In this document: positions 37,611-49,093 of the stretch, one piece after another
Numbering within the stretch: the first letter of the stretch is position 1
How the letters are laid out: each line of letters starts with the position of its first letter
DNA from: Phragmites australis
Taxonomy: Eukaryota; Streptophyta; Magnoliopsida; Poales; Poaceae
Direction: 5' to 3'
DNA length: 64,000 nucleotides
Assembly (NCBI RefSeq): GCF_958298935.1
Contig: NC_084923.1
Span: forward strand, 1,676,501-1,740,500
Notes under the pieces: generated by a model
What the model was told of the DNA's origin: nothing
Databases searched by the model: none
What the model saw: only the letters and a program-made list of their open reading frames with translations
Made by a program: the position numbers and the translations under genes

Positions 37611-39190
37611 ATGCTCCAGGCCAGGTCGGAGCGGCCTGCGGCGAGCCTGTGGGTGCCGGGGATGAGCCCGGGGGCGATGGACGCGGGGTCGGCGAGGGCG
37701 CAGGAGATCGCGCGGAAGCGGGAGGAGCTGCTCGGGATGCTGCACGACCTCCCCGAGTCCGAGTACGAGCTCTCGCTCACCGACCTCGTCGAGGAGGCCG
37801 GGGGCGAGGCCGCCACCGCGCCCGCGCCGTCCGAGGGGAAGGAGCCGGGGCCGGCCGCGCGGTCGCTGTCCGGCAGGCAGGTTCAGCAGCAGCAGGCGGC
37901 GGCGGGGAGGCCGGAGCGGAGGCGGTCCGCGCGGCGGCGGGACAGCGGGAGCGCGAGCAGCTTCCGCAGCAGCAGCGACGGCGTCCTGCTCAACTTCTAC
38001 ATGCCGCGATCCCTCACCCGGAGCTTCACCGCGCCGCGCCCCGGCCGGACTCCCAGCGTCTCCTCCGAGTGCAGCAAGAGGTAATTAACCATCTCAAAAC
38101 ATTCCTCGGAACAAAAAATCATCTCTAAATACTCCATATTTCCTCTTGAAAAATTCGCAAGTTCGCATAGGACAGGATCGATCAGTTCGATTGCAAGTTC
38201 GCAGATCATGAAAGACAAACTCGCAAAAGAAGATTATTTCCTTCAATTTTATTTCCTCGTGTTTGTTCAATTCAATCATGGATATTACTAGCACTCATAG
38301 GGCCCATCAAATCCAAAGCCGGCACGACATTTCCAAGGTAGAAGCGAGGCATATGTGATGTCTAGTCTACATACAAATGGTCGTAGCCGAGTTGCTAGCT
38401 GCCAAGCTGCATGCTGATCCGATTGAATGCAAAATTTCCGGTTGCTCTTGCATACACATGGCTTATCAAGGTCATTCATCTATGTTGAGATTATGTTAGA
38501 GAGTTAGATGCAAAAATTATAGAATAAATAAGTGAAATTAACGGATGGTTGAATGTCATATGAGATAGATAAACAACTGAGATAAGCTATTCATTCATTC
38601 CCTGATTTTGTCTCAGCTGTGCTGTGCCATACACTTTAGTTTAGATGCTCTATGTCGATTTAGTTTAGGTGCTCTATGTCGATGATTCATTCCCTTCCAG
38701 CTGCTAGGTGCCGTGCGTGGCATGATCACATCTTCTCTAGACTCTACCCTCCAGCCACTGTAATCAGCTAGGGCACTGAAGGGTGACAGAAAAGCATATG
38801 AAAGTGACTACTTCTGCTGGCACAGATGTTTACCACGCAACCACACGTTGGAACACGTCTCTGTCTCACTGAACTGAACTAGTCCATATTGTCCTCCTGC
38901 TCCAGCTGCACTCTTGTTAGTCGTTCGTACATCTAAAGTGCGTGACCGTGACATGCTGACACGATCGATCTTCTTGTGGTTAATGAGTGCGCCGTGCGGT
39001 TGGTTGGTGGTGCAGGGAGAGGGACACGGACGCCGAGACCGTCAAGTGCTGGTCGCTGCTGTGGGATCGGCGGTGGTGCAAGTCCGGCCGCCGGGACCCG
39101 GGCGCGCCGCCCAACGAGTCCACCATCCGGGCCGCGTCGGCCGCGATCCTCAAAGCGGCGAAACACTCCGCTTCCCCGGCCAAAATCTGA
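37611..39190 (+). CDS. Plant-specific protein of unknown function, basic and Ser/Arg-rich
   Basis: Two exons (37611-38080 and 39016-39190) join in frame to 214 residues ending in TGA. The start is the first ATG of the GC-rich exon. An acidic helix-like segment (REELLGMLHDLPESEYELSL, about residues 35-54) precedes a low-complexity Ala/Gln/Arg-rich stretch. The end of exon 1 holds a conserved-looking block, LLNFYMPRSLTRSFTAP and TPSVSSECSKR (about 131-157). The C-terminal exon has paired Trp/Cys (VKCWSLLWDRRWCKSGRR). There is no signal peptide or membrane span. I remember similar uncharacterised plant proteins with the MPxSLTRSF block but no function, and I assign none. Confidence 0.8.
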
Positions 39191-40000
39191 GTGATGTCCC
39201 GTTGTCTGCTCGAAGTATTATGGATCGAAGTACACTTTTTTTTTGTGTGTACCTGTTGCATGTATTTTTTTCCTTTGTGAAAGTGTTGCCTGCATTGCAG
39301 GCTTACAGCTCTGTACACAGGCTTCGTATGTGATAGGTTACCATACAGATATTTTTGTTTACTTGCACTAGTATAGTACAGTAGTGTGTTCGCTTGGGTG
39401 TTTGTTCTTTTGAAGGATAGTAGTATTCACTTGGATTGGATCTTGCGAATTGATGGTGTACGTAGAATAAGCAATTCAGCCTTCCCCAGGCGCTGGATTA
39501 ATACAAAGGAATGGAGAAACAGCTATACGGTTTCAGTTATTTATGCAATTCATAAAAACAAAATTTCGTATTTGAGTATTCTCGTAAAGCTTATCCATAA
39601 CTTCCACTAGAGTTCAATTAATGAAACACCTCATCGACACGAATTATCAACTATATTCACTGAAACCACATTGAGTTGATCATATCACTGTGTAGCAAAG
39701 ACTTCCGCAAAAAAATTCAGTTGCAAAAGTGAACAGACTGCAGAGCTGCGTTTCCTTTCAGATCATGCATAGCAACATTAATGTAACACCAAGAGATCTA
39801 ATCCGGGCTCATCATCCTGATGGATTTTTCTCTACACTGCAATTCGCTGAATACAGAAAATAAACTGCAAGCCATCTGCCATTGCGACACAGTCCATGAA
39901 CAAAAGGAAAAGAAAAACAAGGATGGACTAAACAAGTCCTTATTTGCCAGCATTCCCCATGTCTTATTGCAGAAATACGCCGTTGTCTAATCAACCTCGC
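39191..40000. other. Convergent 3' intergenic region
   Basis: 3' UTR of the unknown gene (+) and 3' UTR of the anthranilate phosphoribosyltransferase gene (-) face each other here. No other feature is seen. Confidence 0.4.
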
Positions 40001-43000
40001 TCAATCTCTGGAACTCTACATCAACAGGGTGTGGGAAATGTGTCATGTTCAATACTTAGCTGATCAAATATAAAAGTGCCGTTGAGATTCTAAAAAGGAA
40101 CTTACATTCGAAATCTTTATCCAAGACTCAAGTGTATTGATGGCCTTTCCAGACCGCTGCGCCTCCTGTGCTAGTGCAACACCGTCATGCAAATTCTTGA
40201 CTTTACCACTGACTAGAAGAGATGCTGCAGCATTCAGAACCTGTGAAGCAAAACAGAAATTGATCTTTAGGTCATGCACACCAGCAGAACTTTATGCATA
40301 CAGTCCAATTCGATCGGTTTTTTTTAAAAAAAAAAATCAATGGGCACTTCATAAAGAGGTTTTACAGACGATATAATGCTCGTCATGAAACCAAATTTGT
40401 GTTGTCTAAGCTGCTTAACAAGATGATTGGCACAATCACCATTAAAAAGAGTTTCTAGAACATATTTATATCTGAAAGATAGGCCAGCTATGACAGAACT
40501 CTGTGAATCCATCGAAAGAGATGGAAGTCATTTCTTCAGGAAGTATACATGGTGCAAAGACCGAAACGAGAATGGTTACGACTGACTTACAAGAGCATCT
40601 GCAATTGATCCTCTTTGACCAGCAAGAACATCTTGGAGAACTTTTGCATTAAATGCTGGATCACCTCCTTTTAGATCTTCCAATGTGCAGCGAGGAATTC
40701 CAAAATCCACTGCATTGTAATATATAGAGAAGACATGAGGTCAAAGAAAGTTTCATTATTTCCCTCGATAGAAGAAAAAGAAAGTTTCATTGATTTGGTT
40801 GCCTCCTACTTCAGAAGTTAGAAAGTATAACATAGGAACCATAAGCACAAATTGTTGCAACTAAACTCAAATGAGTGAACGGCACACCGCATAAAAGTAT
40901 GCCAATTGAACTCTCTGGTCTCTGCTTTTAGAAATTCTGAGAGAAAAGTAGGAAAAACCTCTTACATGGATCGAAGTGCATCTTTTCAATCTTTCCTGGA
41001 GTGACATCAAGGATATATCCAGGCCCTGCAGCAATTAAAAAAATCCACTAAATATAGAGCATACCAGCTAACTAAAATGATTCCAACGTAACTTGTAGAG
41101 TAGCCACAACAATTTTTAACACAATTGTGGCTGTAATGGAGTTGTGCATACCAAGCGGGCTTATTTCGTCCAAACCCTTTGAATGGACGACCAATGCTCT
41201 CTTCATTCCAAATTTCTGAGCTGCCTTAGCCATCTTGGTTACCTATCAACAAACATTGCAGTGCTTTAGGTCAATGAGCATTGCATGGAATAACAACAAT
41301 CACATAGAGATTGTAACTGTATTATCTCTGTCCTTCCAAGAACAGCACTATTATATCTTGTATTCTAAGTTTTGTGTCGGTAATCTTTGCTAATAATGGA
41401 GTTCACTGAAAAAATGAAAAAAAAAACACAGCATTTATCGAAGGCAAACTTGGTTTAATTGATTGGCTATAGCTTCCAACTGCTTGTATTTGATTTTTGG
41501 TGTATCATGGGACGTGGAATTGCAGACATTAAGTCATCACTTTGAAAATGATACACTTACAAATATACTATGCTTGCTGGTCTGATTTGTATTGTAGTAC
41601 TAGAAGAAAAGACCAGATGAATTTATACATATACTTACTATGTCCTCATGGTAAACACCGATAACAGCATGAGGCACCCTTGCTGGATTCAATAGAGGAC
41701 CAAGGATATTGAAAACCGTCTTTATTTTCAGCTTCTTCCTCACGGGTTTGACAATTTTCATTGCTGGATGATAATTTGCAGACATCATGAATCCAACACC
41801 CACCTCATTGACACACCGTTTAATACCCTTGCAACAGGAAAGAGTAACAATATTAGCCCCACCTGGTGTCTCACATAGTAGTGGAATATAATGTATTAAG
41901 GTTGAAAAGTCAAAGGACAGCAAAGCTTTCCTCAAACAGAACAAAGATTAAATAATAAATTCATGCTTTCAAAAGTATCACAAGGTCGTGTGGTTGACTA
42001 TGCAACTATATAATGCACGAAGCAACTACATCGGGGATGTGAACATAACCAGTTTAAACAAACTATTCCTCAATTAGAGAAGTGACACGGACACGGGTGT
42101 CGGAATCCGACTCGGATTCGGGTGTTTGATTTGGCAAAGAAAATTTGGACACACGAAACACAACTCGGAATCCGACACAGGTGTCGGAATCCGACTCGGA
42201 TTTGGAGTGTCCAATTCGGCAAAAAAAAAAAGGACATGAGTGTCCAGGTAACACTGGTCATGGTAGGTATAGTCCTGTATGGTGTAGCTGACACTCAAGA
42301 ATGATTTAAACTAGTGTAGTTGAAAAGTTCGGAAAGCAGAAGTGTTATTTGAGGTGAAGGGAGAACCTTACTTTTAATGCACGGTAACTTTATTTTGGAA
42401 ACAATTCATAATAGACATGAGCTTATAAATGAGGTGCATGAACTACACATGAGCCTAACTAGAAGAGCATGTTGTCAAACTGGACGCAGCTGGTTGAAAA
42501 ACTAAAACATCAAGAAAGTTGTGCTGACTATTGCAGGCATTTGAATCACAGAGCAAGAAACATCTCTGATATAAACATTGTCGCAAATCTAACAAAAAAA
42601 ACATTCGAACCTAAGAATGGGTGAAAAGAAATCCACAAATGCTGATACATGTGCAAAGAATCAAAATAGTCTAGCACATTTCCCCCTCGATCAGTTTGTG
42701 ACTAGATGAATCACCCATGCTGCCAGTACAAAATATAGTTGGTTTGACTAATAATTTTGCATGGTAATCTTCATAAATCAATTAGTGGAAACTAACATTT
42801 CAAGTGTTGCCCCTTTTAATAGATAAGTATAGCGAAGTAGAAATAAAATCTGAAGGCCCCAATCTACAGATCTATCTTGTAAACGTTACACAGCGTATTC
42901 TTTAGAGAAAGGGGCAACTCGCAACTCCTGGGTGCCTTCTTTTGATTAGTTAGATCTGTCTTTTCATTTTTCCAATTTCACTTTTGAAATTGTAAGAGGT

Positions 43001-43985
43001 CTATACCACCTTGCATCCTCGCACTAGGAGGCTCATAAATAGATAGTCAAATAGCAGAATAAAACCCTGCAATTACACATCCCATTTTTGGGCGCACGAG
43101 CTACCCTCGTGGTACTAGCTAGGAGTTGGTGAAGAATATGGCGATACCTCGGGTCCCAGCTCGATGTTGACCCCCAGCGCCTCCAGCACATCGGCGCTGC
43201 CGCACGCTGACGAGCTCGCCCTGCTCCCTTGCTGCAAACGTGCAAACAACACATCAGCACTACCGCCTAACCCAAATTCGAAAACCCGAAAGCGCGGAGA
43301 CGCGATACCTTGGCGACCTTGGCACCGGCCGCGGCGGCGAGGATGGTGGCGCCGGTAGAGATGTTGACGGTGTCTGAGCCGTCGCCACCGGTGCCTACAA
43401 TGTCGACGGCGTCGTCCAGCCCATCAACCCGGACGCAGCAGCTCAGCATCGCCTTCGCCAACCCCACAATCTACACAACTCGATTCCAAAATCAGTTGGT
43501 TTCGACAGAAATTTCACTCCGTTTTTGTAAATCATTCACACAGAAATGCGCGCGCACCTCTTCGTAGGTCTCGCCCTTGGCTCTGAGGAGGACGAGGAAG
43601 GCAGCGATGCACGCCTCGTTCTCCTCCTCCAGCAGCAGCCGCAGCGTCGCCTCCGCATCCTCCTCCGAGAAGTCGGTCCCGCCGATCAGCGCCTCCAGCA
43701 CCTGGCGTCACCATCACCACCACAGCAAACGAAACTATCACCAAACGAAACAGAGCCAAACGAAACAGAGCGAGAGAGGGTGGAGACGGGAGGGATCGCG
43801 CGCAGGCGCACCTTGTCGAAGGAGCCGATGCGCGAGGAGGCGGGGGGCCGCACGGCGACACGGACGGGTTGCGGTAGGCGGCGCGCGGGGAGGGGCCGCG
43901 CTTGGGCGCGGCGCCCGCGGAGGAGCGGGGACGGGGTGGAGGCGAGGGGTTTGGGGGAGGCGAGCTTGAGCGACGCGGCCGCCAT
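40001..43985 (-). CDS. PAT1: Anthranilate phosphoribosyltransferase, plastid tryptophan biosynthesis
   Basis: Transfers phosphoribosyl from PRPP to anthranilate, the second step of the tryptophan branch. Exons on the minus strand: 43812-43985, 43558-43701, 43309-43470, 43148-43231, 41639-41827, 41152-41242, 40966-41025, 40591-40709, 40106-40240 and a probable tiny last exon 40001-40015; about 390 residues. Residues 1-55 are Ala/Pro/Arg-rich with few acids, as in plastid transit peptides. The PRPP loop [15 protein letters not shown] starts at residue 132. The next motif reads KQGSR, where relatives have KQGNR/KHGNR. Later blocks are [33 protein letters not shown] and GGDPAFNA. Intron 4 is about 1.3 kb. 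If the last intron is retained, the protein ends [13 protein letters not shown] instead of SSRD. Confidence 0.93.
42085..42254. repeat. Two-copy direct repeat, 84-bp period, in PAT1 intron 4
   Basis: GTGTCGGAATCCGACTCGGA occurs at 42097 and 42181. Each is followed by a diverged TTTGGCAAAGAAAA or TTCGGCAAAAAAAA and a GGACAC/GGACATG box. Each unit also holds a near-palindromic GTGTCGGAATCCGAC core. Confidence 0.75.
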
Positions 43986-44058
43986 TGCTGCGCGCGCGCA
44001 ATGGGATTCTGGATTTACGAGTGGGTCAACGAGGAAGAGGGGGCAGCGGTGCGAGGAA

Positions 44059-44068
44059 TTTTATATGC
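44059..44068 (-). promoter_or_regulatory. Putative TATA box of PAT1
   Basis: The minus strand reads CATATAAAATTCC about 75-80 bp before the ATG at 43985, a normal distance for a short 5' leader. No competing TATA lies nearby. Confidence 0.5.
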
Positions 44069-44125
44069 GGAGGTGGTGTGGGCAGGCCGCAGGCTGCTGC
44101 AACTTTGGATCACACGGACGAGGCT

Positions 44126-44131
44126 CACGTG
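44126..44131. promoter_or_regulatory. G-box CACGTG in the PAT1 promoter
   Basis: A palindromic CACGTG sits about 60 bp upstream of the putative TATA box. G-boxes bind bZIP and bHLH factors. Function here is not shown. Confidence 0.45.
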
Positions 44132-45086
44132 CTTTTCCTGCTGCATTTGCCTTCCTCGCCACCTACCCTCCTCTTTTTCTTTTTCAACTATTCTCTTTAT
44201 TTAGTTTATCTTGATGCATACTTAAGATTGATATCACTCTTCATTTCTCCTGTGGCGACGTTTTCGAATTATCTGTCTCCAAAGAATTTCTGTGCTCGAC
44301 GTAAACAACACAAATCTATCTTGCTCATCTCTTTAAGACTCCTACATAAAATTTTAGTTAGTTGGTTATACAAATCAGTTTGCAGTTTGTGTAACCGATA
44401 CACAATAAAATTTCTCCTCTTTGTGAGGACAACGAGTTCTTCCTCGCGTCTCACGTGGTTTCAAAACTAGATATCTCGTTTTAGACTGGACATGTTCGGT
44501 TGCACATCATCTTCAACCTCCCATCAACTAAAATAATCAACACGCTCTTCAGAGGTTACAAGTGTGGTCCAGTGTGCATCTAACAGGTCAGTCAGATAGG
44601 GCAATAAATTTACAATGCAAGTTTCTTAGCACAACCTGCGCTAAAAGTGAACCGGCTCTCGGATTAAACAAGCTATGAATCCTGTAAAAGCTTCTCTCTT
44701 GCGACAAGGACATGAGGAGCGACCCATGGACTTTGTTCACAAAAAGATATGCATTTTGACACATACCGAAGGCGAAAGAGACACCTCGGTTCTGGACAAG
44801 TGAGGTTGGTGGGTTGTGGGATTATCCTGCAGTCTATGTAGATCCATCGCTGCAGAAAATTCGTAGGATTGGTGGAGAATTATAGGTTGCCGGGAACTGC
44901 CCGGCGTCTGGCGACCTGCGTAGCATCTGCCTATCAGCGAGATCATTAGTCGCCTAACAAGATTTCCTCGTCAGAAAAGGCAGCACCAGCTGTCTTCTGT
45001 AGTTTACCTGTATGCCTAAGTTACATCAACCAAGATTTGTGCATGTCGATTCTTGACATGGACAAAAAAAAATATGGAAGTCACGT
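44132..45086. other. Intergenic upstream of PAT1
   Basis: No gene supported. Short open frames on both strands lack recognisable domains. Distal PAT1 promoter elements could be here. Confidence 0.35.
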
Positions 45087-45102
45087 AGAGAACTACCTCA
45101 TT
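45087..45102. repeat. Target-site duplication of the retroposon (left copy)
   Basis: AGAGAACTACCTCATT, identical over 16 bases to 48850-48865. Length and position behind an A-tail fit target-primed reverse transcription. Confidence 0.85.
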
Positions 45103-45161
45103 ATTACACGTTCCTACAAGTATTCCCCAAAATCGGCGGTACCAGAACTAGAGAATGCCCA
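45103..45161 (+). mobile_element. Retroposon, 5' part (split by solo LTR)
   Basis: 59 bp between the left 16-bp duplication and the solo LTR. The last five bases, GCCCA, are the duplicated target of the LTR element. The rest of the retroposon resumes at 48057. Confidence 0.7.
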
Positions 45162-48051
45162 TGTCACACCCGGTTTAAAAGGAGACAAACAGATGTATTC
45201 CACATGTATGCCAGGATCAAGTTTTACATACATGCAGCGACGTCATTAGTGATAACATAAACTGTGTCTCAAATAACGTAAACAATCCTTACAAAAGGAC
45301 CCGAAGGTCTGAAAGAAAAAAACTAATAAATCTTCAATTGGCAGCGGAACACCTATCCATCCACAGGCGTTGTCCGGGGGAAACACCAGCCTAGGACATG
45401 GTCTTCAATCGACGCCATCTTCCTTCTAGAAATCAGCGTCCTCGCCCGGGACTTCCTCGAAGACTTCACCTTCTGAGCAGCATCCGAGGGTAGGGAAAAG
45501 GCAAGCGTGAGTACATAAAGTACTCAGCAAGTGGAGGAAAAATATGACATGCAGGCTATTGACAAGGAAAAGTCAACTCGGGGATTACTGCGACTATGCT
45601 CAATTAAACCAGACTCAAACAACCTAGCAATCCTATTTACTAGATTTTTATTCCAACAATTTAAGAACATAACTCATCGGATTCCATCCGACTACCAGAC
45701 TCACCAGATATCCCATATCCGGCTACCGACTCATCGGGGAGTACCACCACCCGACTACCCAAAACCAACCCTTAAAGTTCCCATCTAATCCTGAAGAAGT
45801 CCAAGCCGCTCTTGACCGTGAGCACGGCTGATCGATCAGTTATTTACTCTGCAGAGTTTGCACACTTTACCCACGAGTCGTGATTCCCTTTTTGCCTTAC
45901 ACTTCCGGGGTGTATGGCCGGGGTCTCACTACAAGGCTGTTACAAAGTATCTCCACATCTATAAGCACCCACTGAGGTTTCACCGCTAACAGGGATCCCA
46001 TCCACTGCAGAGGCCCCCTCTTGTGCCACCGAACCAACCATTGGTGTGTACAGAATGCGAAGAACACTAATTACTTAGCCAGGCCGTACCCATATAGGCC
46101 TCATGATTGTGCTGTTTTGCCAGGTTGCAGGCTCCAAGAACCGGTCCTTAGGATCCCACACAGGAACATACACAAACCCTGCTGTGTAGCTCCACCACAA
46201 ACCAGCCATTCCGTTGGGATCCCTAAATTCAAGTTACTACAAGATTATCAATTTTCCCAATACTTGTTCCATAGTTATTAATCAAAGTTCAAAATGATTC
46301 TAATCCATGACTGCACTAGCATGACTACCCTTTTACAGGACCCAACAACCCCAAAAAGGCTACAAGGAATGGCCATACAAATTCTAGTAAACCCTATTCA
46401 TGGGATTCAAAATTAGACAAGCATGCAACTAAGGAAAAGTAAACTATAATGATCTATGGTTAAATTAAGGTGATCAAGGACACTTGCCTTCGTAAGTTGG
46501 CTGCTCAGAATCTTCGAAAACTTGGTCTTGAATGCTGGCACTCTGCTCTCCTCCTAAGCCGAAGCACACACCGGAAAGAAATAACAAAATAGCTAAATAC
46601 AACACACTAAACAGGAGAAACTAACTCTAAAAAGGCTAAGAACGGAAAGTACACGCTGCTATGATCTCGGGAGCGCGAAAATCACCTAAATCGGAGGTCG
46701 TATGGAAAAGTTACACTAATTCTACTCTACAGGGGCTTTTCTGAAAGTTTGCAGGGACTAAATTGTAAAACAGATAGTTCTAGGGGCTTAAGTGCAAAGT
46801 TCAGGGACCTAAACATAATTACCTAAAATCCAGGGGCCTCATTGCAATTATCCTATAGTCCAGGGGCCAAATTGCAATTATCCAGAACTATCTAAGGGCC
46901 TATATGCAAAAATAGTGAAGCCTAGGGGTTTCCTTGCAAATCTCCCTATTTTCCGAGAATAGGTGGAATTCTTTTCATACTGAAAATCCTGATTAATGCG
47001 CAATGCTGACGTCACAGGCTGACTGGGCTCTGACTGGGCATCCACTGCTGACTGGGCTAGGCCACGTAGGATAGGGACATCCACGTGGCGCGCTGATGTG
47101 TCCCTGCTGCTGACTGGGTTTAAGAGGGACACGTGGCGCAATCTGGACGGCTAGTGAAGGGGTATCTTTGCGATCTAATCAGGAGCGTTCAAAGGGGATC
47201 CGACGGCTGAGATTGATTGGGGGGGGGGGGGGAACAGGCCGGCGGCGATCGAAACACGGCGGCGCCGCCTCGGATCTCGCCGGAGAGTCGCCGGAGACAC
47301 GCTAAACCACGCTACGGATCACTAGAACCTACGGCGAGCGGTGGAAAACGAATGGGGGCACACGGGGAGTCTCACTAGGGGATTCTCGACGGGCGGGGAG
47401 GTCACGGCGGCAGTCGGCGACGAAGAGGGGCGGCGGCGATGCTCGGAACTCGACGGGGACCTGGCTGCGACGGCGAAGAGACGAAATCGACGGGCGCGGA
47501 AGCTTCCTGGGAGACATGCGGTGCCGGAGAAAAGGTTAGCTGACCGCGGGGACCTTCGGGCGATGCTAGAGACGGAGGAGGGCGGCGGCGCTTACCGGCG
47601 AGCGGAGAGAGCTCGGTCCGACGGCGGAGAGGCGTCGGCGAGCCGCAAAACGGGCTCCTCCCGCTACTGCGAAGCTGGCGGCGAGCTCGGACGCGGCGGG
47701 GAGGTTCGGTGCAGGGGGTTGCTCGGCGACGGCGGCGGCTATGGCGCTCGGCGAGCTCGGGTTTTTCTTGCGCGTGTGCAGGGGGAGAAAGCGGCGCTGC
47801 TGGGGATATATAGGCGAGGCAGGCGCGGGTTGTTGCGGGGCGTAGCGCGTAGGGCGGGCGGCGCGGCGAAATCGGACTCGGCGCGGCAGCTGCGGGTTCG
47901 GTTTGGATACGGCGCGGGCTGTTGCGGGGCGCGGCGGAGCCGACAGAGCCGACAAGCGGGTCCCACCGGTCAGCGACGCACGCGCGGGGTGGGCTGGGCC
48001 GGAAGCAGACGGCGCTTTGGGCTGGGCCACGGCGAGAAAACGGGCGTCACA
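45162..48051 (-). mobile_element. Solo LTR, Ty3 Tekay/Del-like, 2.9 kb, perfect 5-bp TSD
   Basis: On the plus strand it starts TGTCACACCC and ends GGGCGTCACA. It is flanked by GCCCA at 45157-45161 and 48052-48056. Orientation is inferred from the motif CCGGACAACGCCTGTGGAT and the run into AAACCGGGTGTGACA, which lie at the 3' end on the minus strand and match the LTR end at 62318. No internal coding region or second LTR remains, so it formed by LTR-LTR recombination. The GC-rich part (about 47230-48050), with a G-run at 47220-47232, produces long spurious open frames. Confidence 0.92.
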
Positions 48052-48056
48052 GCCCA

Positions 48057-48849
48057 CTCCGTCACCCCCCCCCCTCTTCCCCTCTGCTACAGTACATAAG
48101 GGCGAAACAAGAGTGATTTTTGTTCTGGCGCCAATCTCGTTGGCTCCCTCTCTCCAGTGTCCACTCTGATGCCGGAAGGGATTGTGAGCCATGAGATTGG
48201 TGTCCGATGTATATATCCCTTCTTTTTAACATAGATTTAGATAGGTTAGGGTTAAAAATCCCCACAACGACGACGTCAGTTGGGGTTGTTTTGCTCCTCC
48301 TCGGCTTCTCTGGCGATGGCGACAGTGTTTCTTCGGTGACAAACGACTAAAGTTTGTTTTGCTCTACCTTGTTGCGAATAGGATGGAGCTTTTGTTTGTT
48401 CCCGTTTATGAGTGGTGCTTCCAAACCGTTGGCTTCGCCGACGGCAACAGAATCAATTTCTAGACGATTGTGGCTAGAGTTACAGCGTAGTTCTTTTCTA
48501 GGCCACTTCTCTTGTTTGAAGGTGTTGGTGCCAGTTCCCTTTCCCTGTAGTGTCCGACGAGGTAGCGGCAAATGGTCTTTCAATGGCTTAGATGCACCCT
48601 CAAGTTAGGGAGTTAGATGATGCGACAACTTTCAAGGTTTGAAGCCCCTAGTCGGTATGGCAGGTATGGCAGTGGAGCTCTGACGCCGGCAGTCATCTAC
48701 GGCCGCAATCGGAGATGCAGATATTGTGGTTGCAAATGACCCTCATGGACTCCAATGTAATTTTTCTTTTTCTTAGGGTCTTTGGTGCAAACTGGGGATA
48801 TACTGTGATACTTTGTTAATATAATTCCATCCCTTCGGGGGGGAAAAAA
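48057..48849 (+). mobile_element. Retroposon, 3' part with A-tail
   Basis: Non-coding sequence ending TTGTTAATATAATTCCATCC, a G-run and an A-run, the style of plant LINE/SINE 3' ends. It is followed immediately by the right copy of the 16-bp duplication. With the 59-bp 5' part, the inserted unit is about 850 bp. No reverse transcriptase is visible, so it is either a strongly 5'-truncated LINE or another retroposed transcript. Confidence 0.7.
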
Positions 48850-48865
48850 AGAGAACTACCTCATT
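48850..48865. repeat. Target-site duplication of the retroposon (right copy)
   Basis: AGAGAACTACCTCATT, the partner of 45087-45102. The first A cannot be separated from the A-tail. Confidence 0.85.
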
Positions 48866-49093
48866 GTGAAAAGACAAGGATAACAGCAATACTAAAAGCA
48901 CTTCACAAGCCTTCTTACACATTCCACACTTACAAACGTGCTGCCGTGCTGGACATACATGCTGTGCCTACAGGGTCACTATATTAGAAAAGCCAAAATT
49001 GGGTACTTGCTTCAGCAGAGAGAGGAGTTTGGGAGCAAATCAAATCAAATCAAACAACGAGGAGTCAGTTCACTTATCCAGTCCCCAGCATGG

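Noticed and set aside
43546..44214. 222-codon plus-strand open frame
   Set aside because: It is the antisense shadow of PAT1 exons 1-2 and the promoter.
47341..48192. Open frames of 252 and 208 codons on opposite strands
   Set aside because: They fall within, or run past, the GC-rich end of the solo LTR with its perfect GCCCA flanks; low-complexity, no domain, mutually overlapping.
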